This document shows, one piece after another, positions 8,958-16,681 of a stretch of 64,000 nt of DNA. The DNA is from Thermoplasmata archaeon (GTDB lineage Archaea > Thermoplasmatota > Thermoplasmata > UBA10834), in the NCBI GenBank assembly GCA_029864565.1, contig JAOTTD010000010.1, forward strand, positions 1 through 64,000, read 5' to 3'. Position 1 is the stretch's first letter; each line of letters begins with the position of its first letter. A program made the translations under genes and the position numbers. The notes under the pieces were generated by a model. It was not told where the DNA came from, searched no databases, and saw nothing but the letters and a program-made list of their open reading frames with translations.

Positions 8958-9524
8958 TCACCCAAAAGGCGCTCCCCATTTGTTACTGTGGAAGTTCTCG
9001 CCGATGGCTTTGCGGCGCGGACGTTCGCGCTCGGCCTCTCGCTGCTTGTCGGATAGGAGCGTATCGTCCTGCCCATGGAACCCACAGATAACGAGCGTGA
9101 TTATGATGCGGTCGTCAGGAATTCCGAGAACCTCTCTCACTTTCGATGGGTCGTATCCAGCGATAGGATGCGCCACGAACCCCAACTCCGTTGCTCGCAA
9201 TAACATCTGCCCGATGGCGAGGCCACAGTCGAACAGGTGGTAGTTCCGCCTGTCGCTCAACTGGCAGTCCTCTTCTTCCTTGGATGCGGCGACGATGATC
9301 AATGGCGATTTTGTAGCCCACGCGTTTCCCTTCGGAAGTGCCGTCCTGATCCCTCTCAGCGACTCCTCGCTGCTGCAAAACACGAGATTCCATGGTTGGT
9401 TGTTGAAACATGATGCCGAAAGCATGACCGCGTCAATGAGCGCGGACACACTCCCACGATCTATAGGTTGAGAATCCAGGGCGCGAAAGGCCCTCCTTCG
9501 TCTTATGGCTTCTGCCACTTCCAT
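8958..9524 (-). CDS. Nitroreductase-family flavoprotein
   Basis: A 188-residue FMN-dependent oxidoreductase. It begins with the family's MEVAEAIRRRRAFRALDSQP, whose RRRR segment binds the FMN phosphate. SASCFNNQPWNLVF (near residue 40) and the LGFVAHPIAGYDPSKVREVL block near residue 125 are also characteristic. The start is set at the ATG at 9524 because families begin at this MEV; a GTG two codons upstream is the alternative. Nitroreductases reduce quinones, flavins, nitroaromatics or halogenated tyrosine; the substrate cannot be told here. The BluB branch, which makes dimethylbenzimidazole, is in the same superfamily and the cobalamin genes are close, but no BluB-specific feature is obvious. 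Confidence 0.85.
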   Translation of the reverse strand: MEVAEAIRRRRAFRALDSQPIDRGSVSALIDAVMLSASCFNNQPWNLVFCSSEESLRGIRTALPKGNAWATKSPLIIVAASKEEEDCQLSDRRNYHLFDCGLAIGQMLLRATELGFVAHPIAGYDPSKVREVLGIPDDRIIITLVICGFHGQDDTLLSDKQREAERERPRRKAIGENFHSNKWGAPFG

Positions 9525-9589
9525 GACCACACCGTATCGCGTAACGATGAAAGCAATTATAAGTCTTCGGCGAGGCGCGCTTAGCTATG

Positions 9590-10384
9590 TCACACCTTGA
9601 CCGATGTCCATCGTACGGAATACCCCGTCTCCTTCCTCAGCGCTGCAATCGCATGTGACATTTGATCCACAGATTCGTGCGTGCCACAGAAGACCACATC
9701 GACGCCCCTCGTCAAGGCGCTCATTGCGGACTCGACCGGCGCGTGAATCGCGAAGTACTCAGGGGTGACCTTGGAAAGAAGCGCTGACCCTACGAGGTCG
9801 CCAGCCACGAGCAACCCTGGAGATGCAGTATCTATCTTCTGTCGCGCACGTTCGACATCAGCCTTCTTCGATCCGCCATCGAGTTCGGATGGCGTCTCGA
9901 TGATGACCAGGCTGCCGAGCTTCATGTCGACTATGCCCTCCAGGCGGCCCACAAGGATGTCATCGCCGATCGAGGCGGGTTCCATCGCCACGCCTCTTGA
10001 GCTGGACTTCTCGTCGGGATACGCCATCAGCATGCCATCCTCCATGACGAGCCCCACCTTGTCACCCTTTTTGACCTCCTTGCCCGCGATTGCGATGCAC
10101 GTGTCAACGACCATGATTCGCCTGAGAATCGTATCCACTTCGTCCTTGAGCTTGCTGAAGTGTTCCTGAAGTATCTGCATGCCCTTTCGAGTGGGTCGGA
10201 GCCTCCCCTTCTGCTCCTTCACTATCTTCTCTCTGCGCATGCCGGATAAATACTGGCTTACAGCCTGAACGGTTATTCCGAGATCTTCAGAAACGTCGCG
10301 CAACTTGACTGTTGGATCCTCCAACACTCTGATCAGGATTAGGAGCTCCGTGTTCTTCTTGAGGTCGCGAAGGGGCTCTGTCAT
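9590..10384 (-). CDS. Winged-helix regulator with C-terminal sensor domain (cobalamin operon)
   Basis: A 264-residue predicted transcription regulator. The N-terminal winged helix (residues 10-70) contains VKLRDVSEDLGITVQAVSQY and a wing ending GRLRPTRKG. A 180-residue C-terminal domain follows, with mixed alpha/beta regions such as DTCIAIAGKEVKKGDKVGLV and VDVVFCGTHESVDQMSHAI. The architecture resembles conserved archaeal regulators whose effector is unknown. The ATG overlaps the btuD stop by four bases, so it is the last gene of cobT-btuF-btuC-btuD. Position suggests it senses a corrinoid and controls the cobalamin genes; that is inference. Confidence 0.8.
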   Translation of the reverse strand: MTEPLRDLKKNTELLILIRVLEDPTVKLRDVSEDLGITVQAVSQYLSGMRREKIVKEQKGRLRPTRKGMQILQEHFSKLKDEVDTILRRIMVVDTCIAIAGKEVKKGDKVGLVMEDGMLMAYPDEKSSSRGVAMEPASIGDDILVGRLEGIVDMKLGSLVIIETPSELDGGSKKADVERARQKIDTASPGLLVAGDLVGSALLSKVTPEYFAIHAPVESAMSALTRGVDVVFCGTHESVDQMSHAIAALRKETGYSVRWTSVKV

Positions 10385-11646
10385 CTCTTTACCGCCCCCT
10401 CATGTGCCAAGAGCTGAAGCATATGGTCCACGCTGTCCACCTTCACCGCTCCAGAAGCGATAAGATTACTGAGATAGGCATCGGCCTTGCCACCAACGAA
10501 ATCAATACCTGATGTGCTGCCGCCGGCCATTATGAATACCTTCTTCCCCGCGTTCAGAGCATACATAGCCGCTTCGAGGTTCTTGAAGTTGCCCGGTCCC
10601 ACGGGGAAGGGTGTCACCACGACTAATGGCGTCTCGTCAATGCATCTGAGATTCTCTGCGTGCATATCGTCGCTGATTTGAGCGAACGGCACCTCTGCGA
10701 CTATTCGCACGCGTAGGTCTGTTGCACATTCATGGTCAGAGTCGAGCACGTTGAGAACCCCGACCGAAATCGAGAAGCCGTTCTCGACGAGCGACCTCAT
10801 GGCAGGCCCACCAGATCCTCCCCCACAGAGGATATGCACTCTCACTCCGTCCTTTCTTGCAGGGGCGCATGTCGAGCGTGGCATCACAAAGACATTGTGC
10901 GTGAACGGATCCCTTCTCACTGCGACATCCACGCCGTAAACGCCAAGTATTGTCTCAGAGTTGAGCACGTTTTCAGGTGGCCCTATCGCCTCGAGTCTGC
11001 CCTGGTTCAACAGGGCAATCCGGTCACAGTACCTCGCCGCGAGGTTGATATCGTGAAGCACTGCTACTACAGTCAGTGATTTCTCCTTGTTGAGTTTCGT
11101 TATCAGGTCCATCATCTCAAGCTGCCCGCTGATGTCCAGATACACTGTCGGCTCGTCCAGAAGGAGGACCTTTGGCTCCTGTGCAAGCGCCCTGGCGATT
11201 ATCACCCTCTGCCTCTCTCCGCCACTGAGCTCCGAAAACGGGCGGTCCTCGAGGTGCGCACAGCCGGACGCTGACATAGCATCTGAGACCGCTTCCGCGT
11301 CTCCCTTTCGCGATGTGGCGAGCCTGCTATGGACGTGGGGTATCCGCCCCATCATCACGATATCCTTCACCGTGAAAGGGAAGTCCGTGGACGAGCTCTG
11401 AGGAACGACGGCAAAGGTTCTAGCGACCTCTCGGTCCGTAAAGGTATGCAGTGGCTTCATGTCAACCAGGATCGCATGGGCTCCATCAGGAAGATATCTA
11501 GTCAGGCAGCGGAGGAGGGTTGTCTTGCCCGACCCATTCGGTCCCATGAGACCAAGAAACTCGCCGTTCGCCACATCGAAAGATATGTCTCGGAGCACCT
11601 TCGAGTCTCCGAACGAGAATGACAGATTCGACACACTCAGTCTCAT
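10381..11646 (-). CDS. btuD: Cobalamin ABC transporter ATPase with C-terminal extra domain
   Basis: A 421-residue protein. The start is the ATG at 11646, which overlaps the btuC stop (ATGA). Residues 1-255 form an ABC ATPase: Walker A GPNGSGKTTL near residue 35, Q-loop VVPQSS, signature LSGGERQRV, Walker B VLLLDEPT, and H-loop VLHD. It powers the BtuCF importer. Residues about 275-421 are a separate Rossmann-like domain (VRVHILCGGGSGG, then KVFIMAGGSTSGIDFVGGKA). Similar tails occur on some archaeal BtuD proteins and may bind a nucleotide or corrinoid, but the function is unknown. Substrate assignment rests on the adjacent cobT and the cob operon, since BtuD and heme or iron-siderophore ATPases look alike. 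Confidence 0.88.
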   Translation of the reverse strand: MRLSVSNLSFSFGDSKVLRDISFDVANGEFLGLMGPNGSGKTTLLRCLTRYLPDGAHAILVDMKPLHTFTDREVARTFAVVPQSSSTDFPFTVKDIVMMGRIPHVHSRLATSRKGDAEAVSDAMSASGCAHLEDRPFSELSGGERQRVIIARALAQEPKVLLLDEPTVYLDISGQLEMMDLITKLNKEKSLTVVAVLHDINLAARYCDRIALLNQGRLEAIGPPENVLNSETILGVYGVDVAVRRDPFTHNVFVMPRSTCAPARKDGVRVHILCGGGSGGPAMRSLVENGFSISVGVLNVLDSDHECATDLRVRIVAEVPFAQISDDMHAENLRCIDETPLVVVTPFPVGPGNFKNLEAAMYALNAGKKVFIMAGGSTSGIDFVGGKADAYLSNLIASGAVKVDSVDHMLQLLAHEGAVKR

Positions 11647-12758
11647 GACATCATACCTCCGGTGCGATTCTTCCTCAGCAGATAGAGGAAGAACGGCCCA
11701 CCACACAGTGCGGTTATGATGCCGACGGGCAGCTCTTGAGCGGGTATCAATGTTCTCGATAACGCGTCAGCCCATATCAGGAAGCTCGCGCCAAACAGCG
11801 TCGCAGCTGGCACCAGAACACGATGATCAGCTCCGACAAGGATGCGCATCATATGCGGAACTATCAGGCCCACGAAACCTATTATGCCTGTGAAGGCTAC
11901 CGCCCCTGCGGTGACCAAGGCTGCCGTAGCGAGCATCACCTTCTTCAAGAATTCTGGATCCGCCCCGAGGTTATGTGCCGTCTCCTCGCCCAGAAGCAGC
12001 GCGTTAAGCTCGCGGCCATATAGAGAGATCAGAAATGAGCCGAGCGCAACGGGAACGACCAGTATCCAAACGTAGCTCCACTTCGCAACCGCCAATGAAC
12101 CCAGCAACCATGGAATTAGCTGATGATAGTCTTCCCTCGCGAAGTATATCAAGAAGGAGACGACCGCACCAAGAAACGCTGCTATGGCCACACCCGATAG
12201 CAGAAGCGTATCCACGTACACCTTTCCTCTGACTGTGCCCATCTTATAGACAACGAAAACTGTCACCAGGGCGCAGGCGAATGCGAGCATAGGTGCCGTG
12301 AAGGCTCCAACAACGACGGTCAGGCCAATCAGGCCTGCAGAGGCTGCACCGACTGCAGCGCCTGACGAAACGCCTATGATGAATGGATCCGCCATGGAAT
12401 TGCGGAATATTGCCTGCATCGCCGTCCCTGCACAGGCCAAGGACGCCCCAACAAGGCCGGCCAGCAACACACGCGGTATTCTTACATCCCAGAACACGGA
12501 CGAGTAGTACGCGGGGTGGTCGCTCTTCAAGCCCAGAATAGCATCAAGAGCGTCCGAGAAGGATATCCTCTCCGGATCGCCAGGGCCAATCGGACCCAGC
12601 GTACCCACAAGGATGGCCAGGAAGGCCGATACTAGCAGGAGGACGACCAACAGGCCGATGAACATCACCGGGTTCCGCCTGAAAAAGGCGAACCTATCAC
12701 GACGTTTCGGCATTACTGGCGCGTCTCCAATCCCCAGGTCCAATCGCCCCCGAATCAC
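11643..12758 (-). CDS. btuC: Cobalamin ABC transporter permease (FecCD/BtuC family)
   Basis: A 371-residue permease of the FecCD family with about ten membrane helices. It shows the family blocks IRIPRVLLAGLVGASLACAG, TAMQAIFRNSMADPFIIGVS, the coupling region ETAHNLGADPEF, and TGIIGFVGLIVPHMMRILVG followed by HRVLVPAATLFGASFLIWAD. The first 35 residues are a basic cytoplasmic extension (MPKRRDRFAFFRRN). It overlaps btuF by four bases and btuD by four, so btuF-C-D is one translational unit. It forms the dimeric channel for corrinoid import. The family also includes siderophore permeases; the cobalamin assignment rests on context. Confidence 0.9.
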   Translation of the reverse strand: MIRGRLDLGIGDAPVMPKRRDRFAFFRRNPVMFIGLLVVLLLVSAFLAILVGTLGPIGPGDPERISFSDALDAILGLKSDHPAYYSSVFWDVRIPRVLLAGLVGASLACAGTAMQAIFRNSMADPFIIGVSSGAAVGAASAGLIGLTVVVGAFTAPMLAFACALVTVFVVYKMGTVRGKVYVDTLLLSGVAIAAFLGAVVSFLIYFAREDYHQLIPWLLGSLAVAKWSYVWILVVPVALGSFLISLYGRELNALLLGEETAHNLGADPEFLKKVMLATAALVTAGAVAFTGIIGFVGLIVPHMMRILVGADHRVLVPAATLFGASFLIWADALSRTLIPAQELPVGIITALCGGPFFLYLLRKNRTGGMMS

Positions 12759-13693
12759 GCGAAGAGGTCAGGGTGCAGCAATGAAGCGAGTTCCTCCAGA
12801 CCGTCCACGATTCTCGGACCATATCGGCTGACCAAGTTGTCATCCATCGAGTATATGTCGCCACTGACAACCGCGGTGATTCCAGACCAACCAGACCGGG
12901 ACGATATCTCCTCGGCGGTGGTTGTGGTCATGTAGCCAATCGTGTAGACTATGATCTCGGGGTCTTGAGCAATAATGAACTCGCTTGAGAGCATGGGATA
13001 TTCGCTTGTCGTGTTCTCCGCGATGTTCATCCCGCCTGCAAGCGCGATGAGGTCATTTCCGAATGAACCAGGACCGTATGTCCAGTATGGATAGTACTCA
13101 AGGTAGACTCTCGGCTTCACAACATCCTCTGCCATCGTCTTTTCCGTTACCGCATCAATCCGCTCCTCGAGGCTGTCTGCAAGGTCGTTTGCCTCCTCAA
13201 CATGTCCTGTAAGAATCCCGACAAGCCGTATGTCTTTGAGCACATCGTCCAGGGTTCTGGTCGCAAGTACTACAAATGGTATGCCGCGGTCTTCGAGCAA
13301 TTCGAGTTGCGATATCGGAACGAGGTCGCTAGACACCACGAGGTCCGGCTGAAGGCTGATTATTACCTCGGTGCTCAACGTGTACGAACCCACCTTCGTT
13401 ATGTTGGATACCTCTGCTGGGTAATCGCTGTAGTCATCTACACCCACGACAAGATCGCCCGCACCTACAGCAAACAGAATCTCAGTGGGGGTTGGAGCCG
13501 CCGATACAATGCGCTCAGGAATCTTGTCCAGCTTGATCGTTCTACCGTAGTCATCAACTAGCAGTATTCCCGCCTCATCCTCAGTCAACACTGCGCTCAC
13601 CATGTAGCCTCCAGTGAAGGCTAACACCGATGATACGGCAACCAACAAGGCAGTCCAAATCACGAATTCTTTCTTCGCCAATGTCTTCTCCAA
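12755..13693 (-). CDS. btuF: Cobalamin-binding protein of the ABC importer
   Basis: A 312-residue class III substrate-binding protein tethered by an N-terminal hydrophobic segment (VIWTALLVAVSSVLAFTGGY). The TTG start at 13693 lies six bases after AGGTGA. The mature domain has the BtuF/FecB pattern: KIPERIVSAAPTPTEILFAV, GVDDYSDYP, LQPDLVVSSDLVP, and a long linking helix with DLADSLEERIDAV. AQDPEIIVY and a terminal SRYGPRIVDGLEELASLLHP complete it. There is no lipobox cysteine, so the segment probably stays as a membrane anchor. It delivers corrinoid to BtuC and starts 26 bases after cobT ends, which places it in the same operon. Confidence 0.88.
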   Translation of the reverse strand: MEKTLAKKEFVIWTALLVAVSSVLAFTGGYMVSAVLTEDEAGILLVDDYGRTIKLDKIPERIVSAAPTPTEILFAVGAGDLVVGVDDYSDYPAEVSNITKVGSYTLSTEVIISLQPDLVVSSDLVPISQLELLEDRGIPFVVLATRTLDDVLKDIRLVGILTGHVEEANDLADSLEERIDAVTEKTMAEDVVKPRVYLEYYPYWTYGPGSFGNDLIALAGGMNIAENTTSEYPMLSSEFIIAQDPEIIVYTIGYMTTTTAEEISSRSGWSGITAVVSGDIYSMDDNLVSRYGPRIVDGLEELASLLHPDLFA

Positions 13694-13719
13694 TTCACTT
13701 CACCTCACTCTATCTCTTT

Positions 13720-14784
13720 TTAATCCCCTTCGCAAGCCCCCGACACGCCTGCGCTGTCGAACGTGGCCATCTCTGAGAGTATCTTGCATGCCGCCTCTGC
13801 CATTCCGAACGCCAAGACGGCTCCCGTACCCTCGCCCAGCCTCATGTTCAGATCAAGCACTGGTGCCAGTCCAAGATGTTCCAGTACAAATGCATGCCCT
13901 GGTTCCACCGACAGGTGGGATGCGATCATGAAATCAACTGACTTCGGGCAAATCTCGGCAGCGATGAGGGCTGCTGAGCTGGAAACGAAGCCGTCCAGAA
14001 ACACGGGCACTCTCGACGATGCTGCACCAAGAGCCACCCCCGCCAGTCCCCCTATCTCGAAGCCCCCCACCTTGGAGAGTGTATCGATGCCGTCGGAGGA
14101 CTCTGGCGAATTGAGATTGATGGCCTTCCCGATCACGGCTACCTTCAATCTGAGCTTCGAGTCGTCAATCCCAGTGCCTCTTCCAGTGACTTCCGCCGGG
14201 GTCTTCCCTGTCATCACTGAGGTTATCGCGCTTGCAGCAGTCGTGTTGCCTATACCCATGTCTCCGATGGCTATTGCTGTTGCTCCATTCTCAACAGCCT
14301 GGGCCACCAGCTCCGCACCGATCTCGAGGCTTTTCCTAGCCTCATCCAAGGACATTGCTGGGCCATGCGTCATGTTCCTCGTCCCCATCGCGATCTTGCG
14401 GTTCACGATGGGCTCCGGCCAAGCCTCATCAGAGGCAACGCCCATATCTACGACCTTGACCTCAGCTCCCATGTGACGTGCGAGTACATTGATTGCAGCT
14501 CCACCAGAAGCGAAATTAAGCACCATCTGGCGCGTGACATCAGAAGGATAGGCGCTGACGCCTTCAGCTGTCACTCCGTGATCAGCAGCCATCGTGAAAA
14601 CCGTCTTCGAGCCGACTGACGGGCGGGATCTGCCGTACACGCCGGCCAGTCTGATTGAAAGCGATTCGAGCTTCCCAAGGCTTCCTGGCGGCTTCGTGAG
14701 GGTGTCCTGGATGTGTCTGGCGGATTCTGCAGCTTCGACATCAGCTCCTCGAATCTTCGAGATGTAGTCCTCAACCTGCTTCAT
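13720..14784 (-). CDS. cobT: Nicotinate-nucleotide--dimethylbenzimidazole phosphoribosyltransferase
   Basis: A 354-residue CobT, which transfers ribose phosphate from nicotinate mononucleotide to a lower-ligand base to give alpha-ribazole 5'-phosphate. Family blocks are clear: LTKPPGSLGKLE near residue 35, MAADHGVTAEGVSAYP, IAIGDMGIGNTTAASAI, GGFEIGGLAGV, and the catalytic-glutamate segment RLGEGTGAVLAFGMAEAA near the C-terminus. Length is normal. AAGGTGG precedes the ATG. It heads the leftward operon cobT-btuFCD-regulator, divergent from cobZ-cobS-cobY with only 75 bases between. Import plus nucleotide-loop assembly implies the cell salvages corrinoids; no corrin-ring synthesis genes are in view. 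Confidence 0.95.
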   Translation of the reverse strand: MKQVEDYISKIRGADVEAAESARHIQDTLTKPPGSLGKLESLSIRLAGVYGRSRPSVGSKTVFTMAADHGVTAEGVSAYPSDVTRQMVLNFASGGAAINVLARHMGAEVKVVDMGVASDEAWPEPIVNRKIAMGTRNMTHGPAMSLDEARKSLEIGAELVAQAVENGATAIAIGDMGIGNTTAASAITSVMTGKTPAEVTGRGTGIDDSKLRLKVAVIGKAINLNSPESSDGIDTLSKVGGFEIGGLAGVALGAASSRVPVFLDGFVSSSAALIAAEICPKSVDFMIASHLSVEPGHAFVLEHLGLAPVLDLNMRLGEGTGAVLAFGMAEAACKILSEMATFDSAGVSGACEGD

Positions 14785-14859
14785 GCGGCCACCTTAAAGC
14801 AAACTTGAAATATTGAAAGTGTATTTTACTCTTTCGCCGCCACGGGGGCAAACAGACTC
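14785..14859. promoter_or_regulatory. Shared control region between the divergent cobalamin operons
   Basis: The 75 bases between cobT and cobZ must drive both operons. A direct repeat TTGAAA-TA-TTGAAA lies at 14804-14817 in an AT-rich patch. On the minus strand it reads TTTCAATATTTCAA and could overlap the cobT TATA element. It is a candidate operator for the regulator at the end of the cobT operon, but this is inference. No cobalamin riboswitch fold is recognisable, and there is little room for one. Confidence 0.4.
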
Positions 14860-15294
14860 ATGGAAAGCGCGATATCCATCCTTACCAGACATGGAATAGA
14901 GCTTGAGGACCTAGTGGAAACAGGCTTCAGACTGTATGTAAGCACGGCGGGGAATGATGATATCGCAGCCGCCAGAAACCGATTGAGGGATTTGCTGTCA
15001 AGATATCTCGAGGATTCGAACGTCTGGCTGATGATCGCCGCAGCGTCGTACCTCGATGAGTTGATATCGTCTGGAGGTGACGAGGCGTCGTCGCTGTCGG
15101 ATGACCCGGCATCCCTGGTCGCAGACGAGCTTATCGGCATGTCGATCGCCGAGTACATCGCGGGGAAAAAGGGTCTGTTCAACTATGTCAGATATGATCG
15201 TGAAAAGCCAGGAGTCATTGGTGACCTGCCCCCTTTCATGGATGATGCCGTTGGCGCCCTCGTGGCGGCGTCTATGACACGAGTTTTCGAGTGA
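14860..15294 (+). CDS. cobZ: Alpha-ribazole phosphatase, archaeal type
   Basis: A 144-residue protein resembling archaeal CobZ, the PgpA-related phosphatase that dephosphorylates alpha-ribazole phosphate in the last steps of cobalamin assembly. Supporting features are the helical N-terminus with GIELEDLV, the LVADELIGMSIAEYIAGKKG block, and the acidic FMDDAVGALVAASM motif near the C-terminus. CobZ/PgpA enzymes carry a conserved acidic DD-GAL pattern there for Mg2+. It overlaps cobS by four bases, and cobS overlaps cobY, so a cobZ-cobS-cobY operon is clear. Context makes the call; sequence alone would leave phosphatidylglycerophosphatase A as a possibility. Confidence 0.78.
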   Translation: MESAISILTRHGIELEDLVETGFRLYVSTAGNDDIAAARNRLRDLLSRYLEDSNVWLMIAAASYLDELISSGGDEASSLSDDPASLVADELIGMSIAEYIAGKKGLFNYVRYDREKPGVIGDLPPFMDDAVGALVAASMTRVFE

Positions 15295-16070
15295 TTAGCA
15301 TGACGAGAGCACTGCTCGGACTGCTCACACGCATCAGACTGCCTGGCCTCCAAGTGAACCTGGAAGCTGCGGCCAAGCAACAATATCTGTTCCCATTGGT
15401 CGGCCTTCTTGTGGGCCTGATTGCTGCCCTTATCTGCATCTCCCTTGACCTTGCCTTCGGGGATGGAGACCCCCTCATTTTGGGCGGGCTATTATTGGTG
15501 GCGCTTTATGCTGTCACTGGCATAATCCATACTGAAGGACTCGCGGACCTCGCTGATGGTGTAATGGCGAGCGGACCTCGCGAGAAGAGACGGGAGGTTA
15601 TGAAGGACCCGCGCGCGGGTGTCGCCGCGGTGATCGCAGTCGCCGTGTACCTATTGCTATTCTTCGCCCTTGCGGTCGAGATGTGCGCGAGAGCGGGTGA
15701 ATCTGTAACCATCCTGCCGATCCCATGGCATGTGCCTTTCGCATTGGGGTTTGTCGTATCCGAGGTGAGCGGCAAGTTGGCAATGAACACGTCCATGCTG
15801 ATTGGGCCAAGCGCCCACCAAGGCATGGGCTCCGTGTTCGTCGAGAATGCTACCGCCCGAAGGTTCGCTGTGGCAGTTGTGCTGGCGGGTGTCGTCGGCC
15901 TCATGACTGTCGGACTCGCATCGATCTTACTACTGGTCGGCGTAGCCGGAGGCGCGGCGGTGACCATCGTCGCCCGGAAACACCTCGGCGGCGTCTCTGG
16001 GGACGTCTTCGGAGCGGCAAATGAAGTTGGGAGACTCTCCGCTCTGTTGCTTTGGGTGTTGATAATTTGA
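15291..16070 (+). CDS. cobS: Adenosylcobinamide-GDP ribazoletransferase (cobalamin synthase)
   Basis: A polytopic membrane enzyme of about 257 residues that joins adenosylcobinamide-GDP and alpha-ribazole. Family motifs include TRIRLPGLQVNLE near the N-terminus, GIIHTEGLADLADGVMAS (residues about 82-99), and KRREVMKDPRAGVAAVIAV, where the acidic HTEGLADLADG segment binds metal. Five to six hydrophobic helices follow. The ORF can begin at 15291 or at ATG 15300 (MTRALLGLLTRIRL); the latter fits the family better. The stop TGA overlaps a TTG that is the likely start of cobY. Confidence 0.94.
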   Translation: MISMTRALLGLLTRIRLPGLQVNLEAAAKQQYLFPLVGLLVGLIAALICISLDLAFGDGDPLILGGLLLVALYAVTGIIHTEGLADLADGVMASGPREKRREVMKDPRAGVAAVIAVAVYLLLFFALAVEMCARAGESVTILPIPWHVPFALGFVVSEVSGKLAMNTSMLIGPSAHQGMGSVFVENATARRFAVAVVLAGVVGLMTVGLASILLLVGVAGGAAVTIVARKHLGGVSGDVFGAANEVGRLSALLLWVLII

Positions 16071-16639
16071 TAGCGATTGTTATGGCTGGCGGCAAGGCAA
16101 CCAGATTCAATACGCCGGTGGAGAAGGGATTGTTGAAGGTCGGAGGAGTCACGTTGCTCGAGAGATCTCTGAATGCCTTGCGAGCAGGAGAACTCAGCAG
16201 GGTCTTCGTCGCCACTTCACCGCACACTCCCCGGACCGCGCTAATGGCAGTTGAAATAGGAGTGGAAGTGATTGAAACCTCTGGGGAAGGATATCATCAA
16301 GACATTCTGGAACTGCTCGACGCTCACAGTCCTTTCCTCACTCTAAACGTCGACATTCCCTTCGTTCGAAAGGAGCATGTGACCACGGTTCTAGAGGCGT
16401 TCGATGGAAGGAGTCTCGCTGCGATCCTGCCGATTCGATCGGACGACCATTGCACGAAGAGCGAGTTGATAGTTGAGAGTGATGGGGATGGGCAATCGGT
16501 GTGGGTTGGGTTGAATGTCGTCACCCCGGACCCTGAAACCCTGACAGTCGAGTTGAACGACCCGTTGTTGGCCGTCAACATCAACGACGAGGCGGACCTA
16601 GCCATGGCAGATTCCGTTGCCCGCGAGAAGAGGCTCTGA
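16067..16639 (+). CDS. cobY: Adenosylcobinamide-phosphate guanylyltransferase, archaeal CobY type
   Basis: A 190-residue nucleotidyltransferase that activates adenosylcobinamide phosphate with GTP, the archaeal replacement for bacterial CobU. The start is placed at the TTG at 16067, which overlaps the cobS stop (TTGA) and yields (M)IAIVMAGGKATRF, matching the usual CobY N-terminus; a TTG five codons earlier is also possible. The LAGGKxTR nucleotide-binding loop, EKGLLKVGG, and the metal-site region LTLNVDIPFV near residue 95 are visible. It is the last gene of cobZ-cobS-cobY. Confidence 0.92.
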   Translation: MIAIVMAGGKATRFNTPVEKGLLKVGGVTLLERSLNALRAGELSRVFVATSPHTPRTALMAVEIGVEVIETSGEGYHQDILELLDAHSPFLTLNVDIPFVRKEHVTTVLEAFDGRSLAAILPIRSDDHCTKSELIVESDGDGQSVWVGLNVVTPDPETLTVELNDPLLAVNINDEADLAMADSVAREKRL

Positions 16640-16681
16640 CTGGCTACATCTCAACTGGCGCCGCCCTCCTAATAGGCGAGT

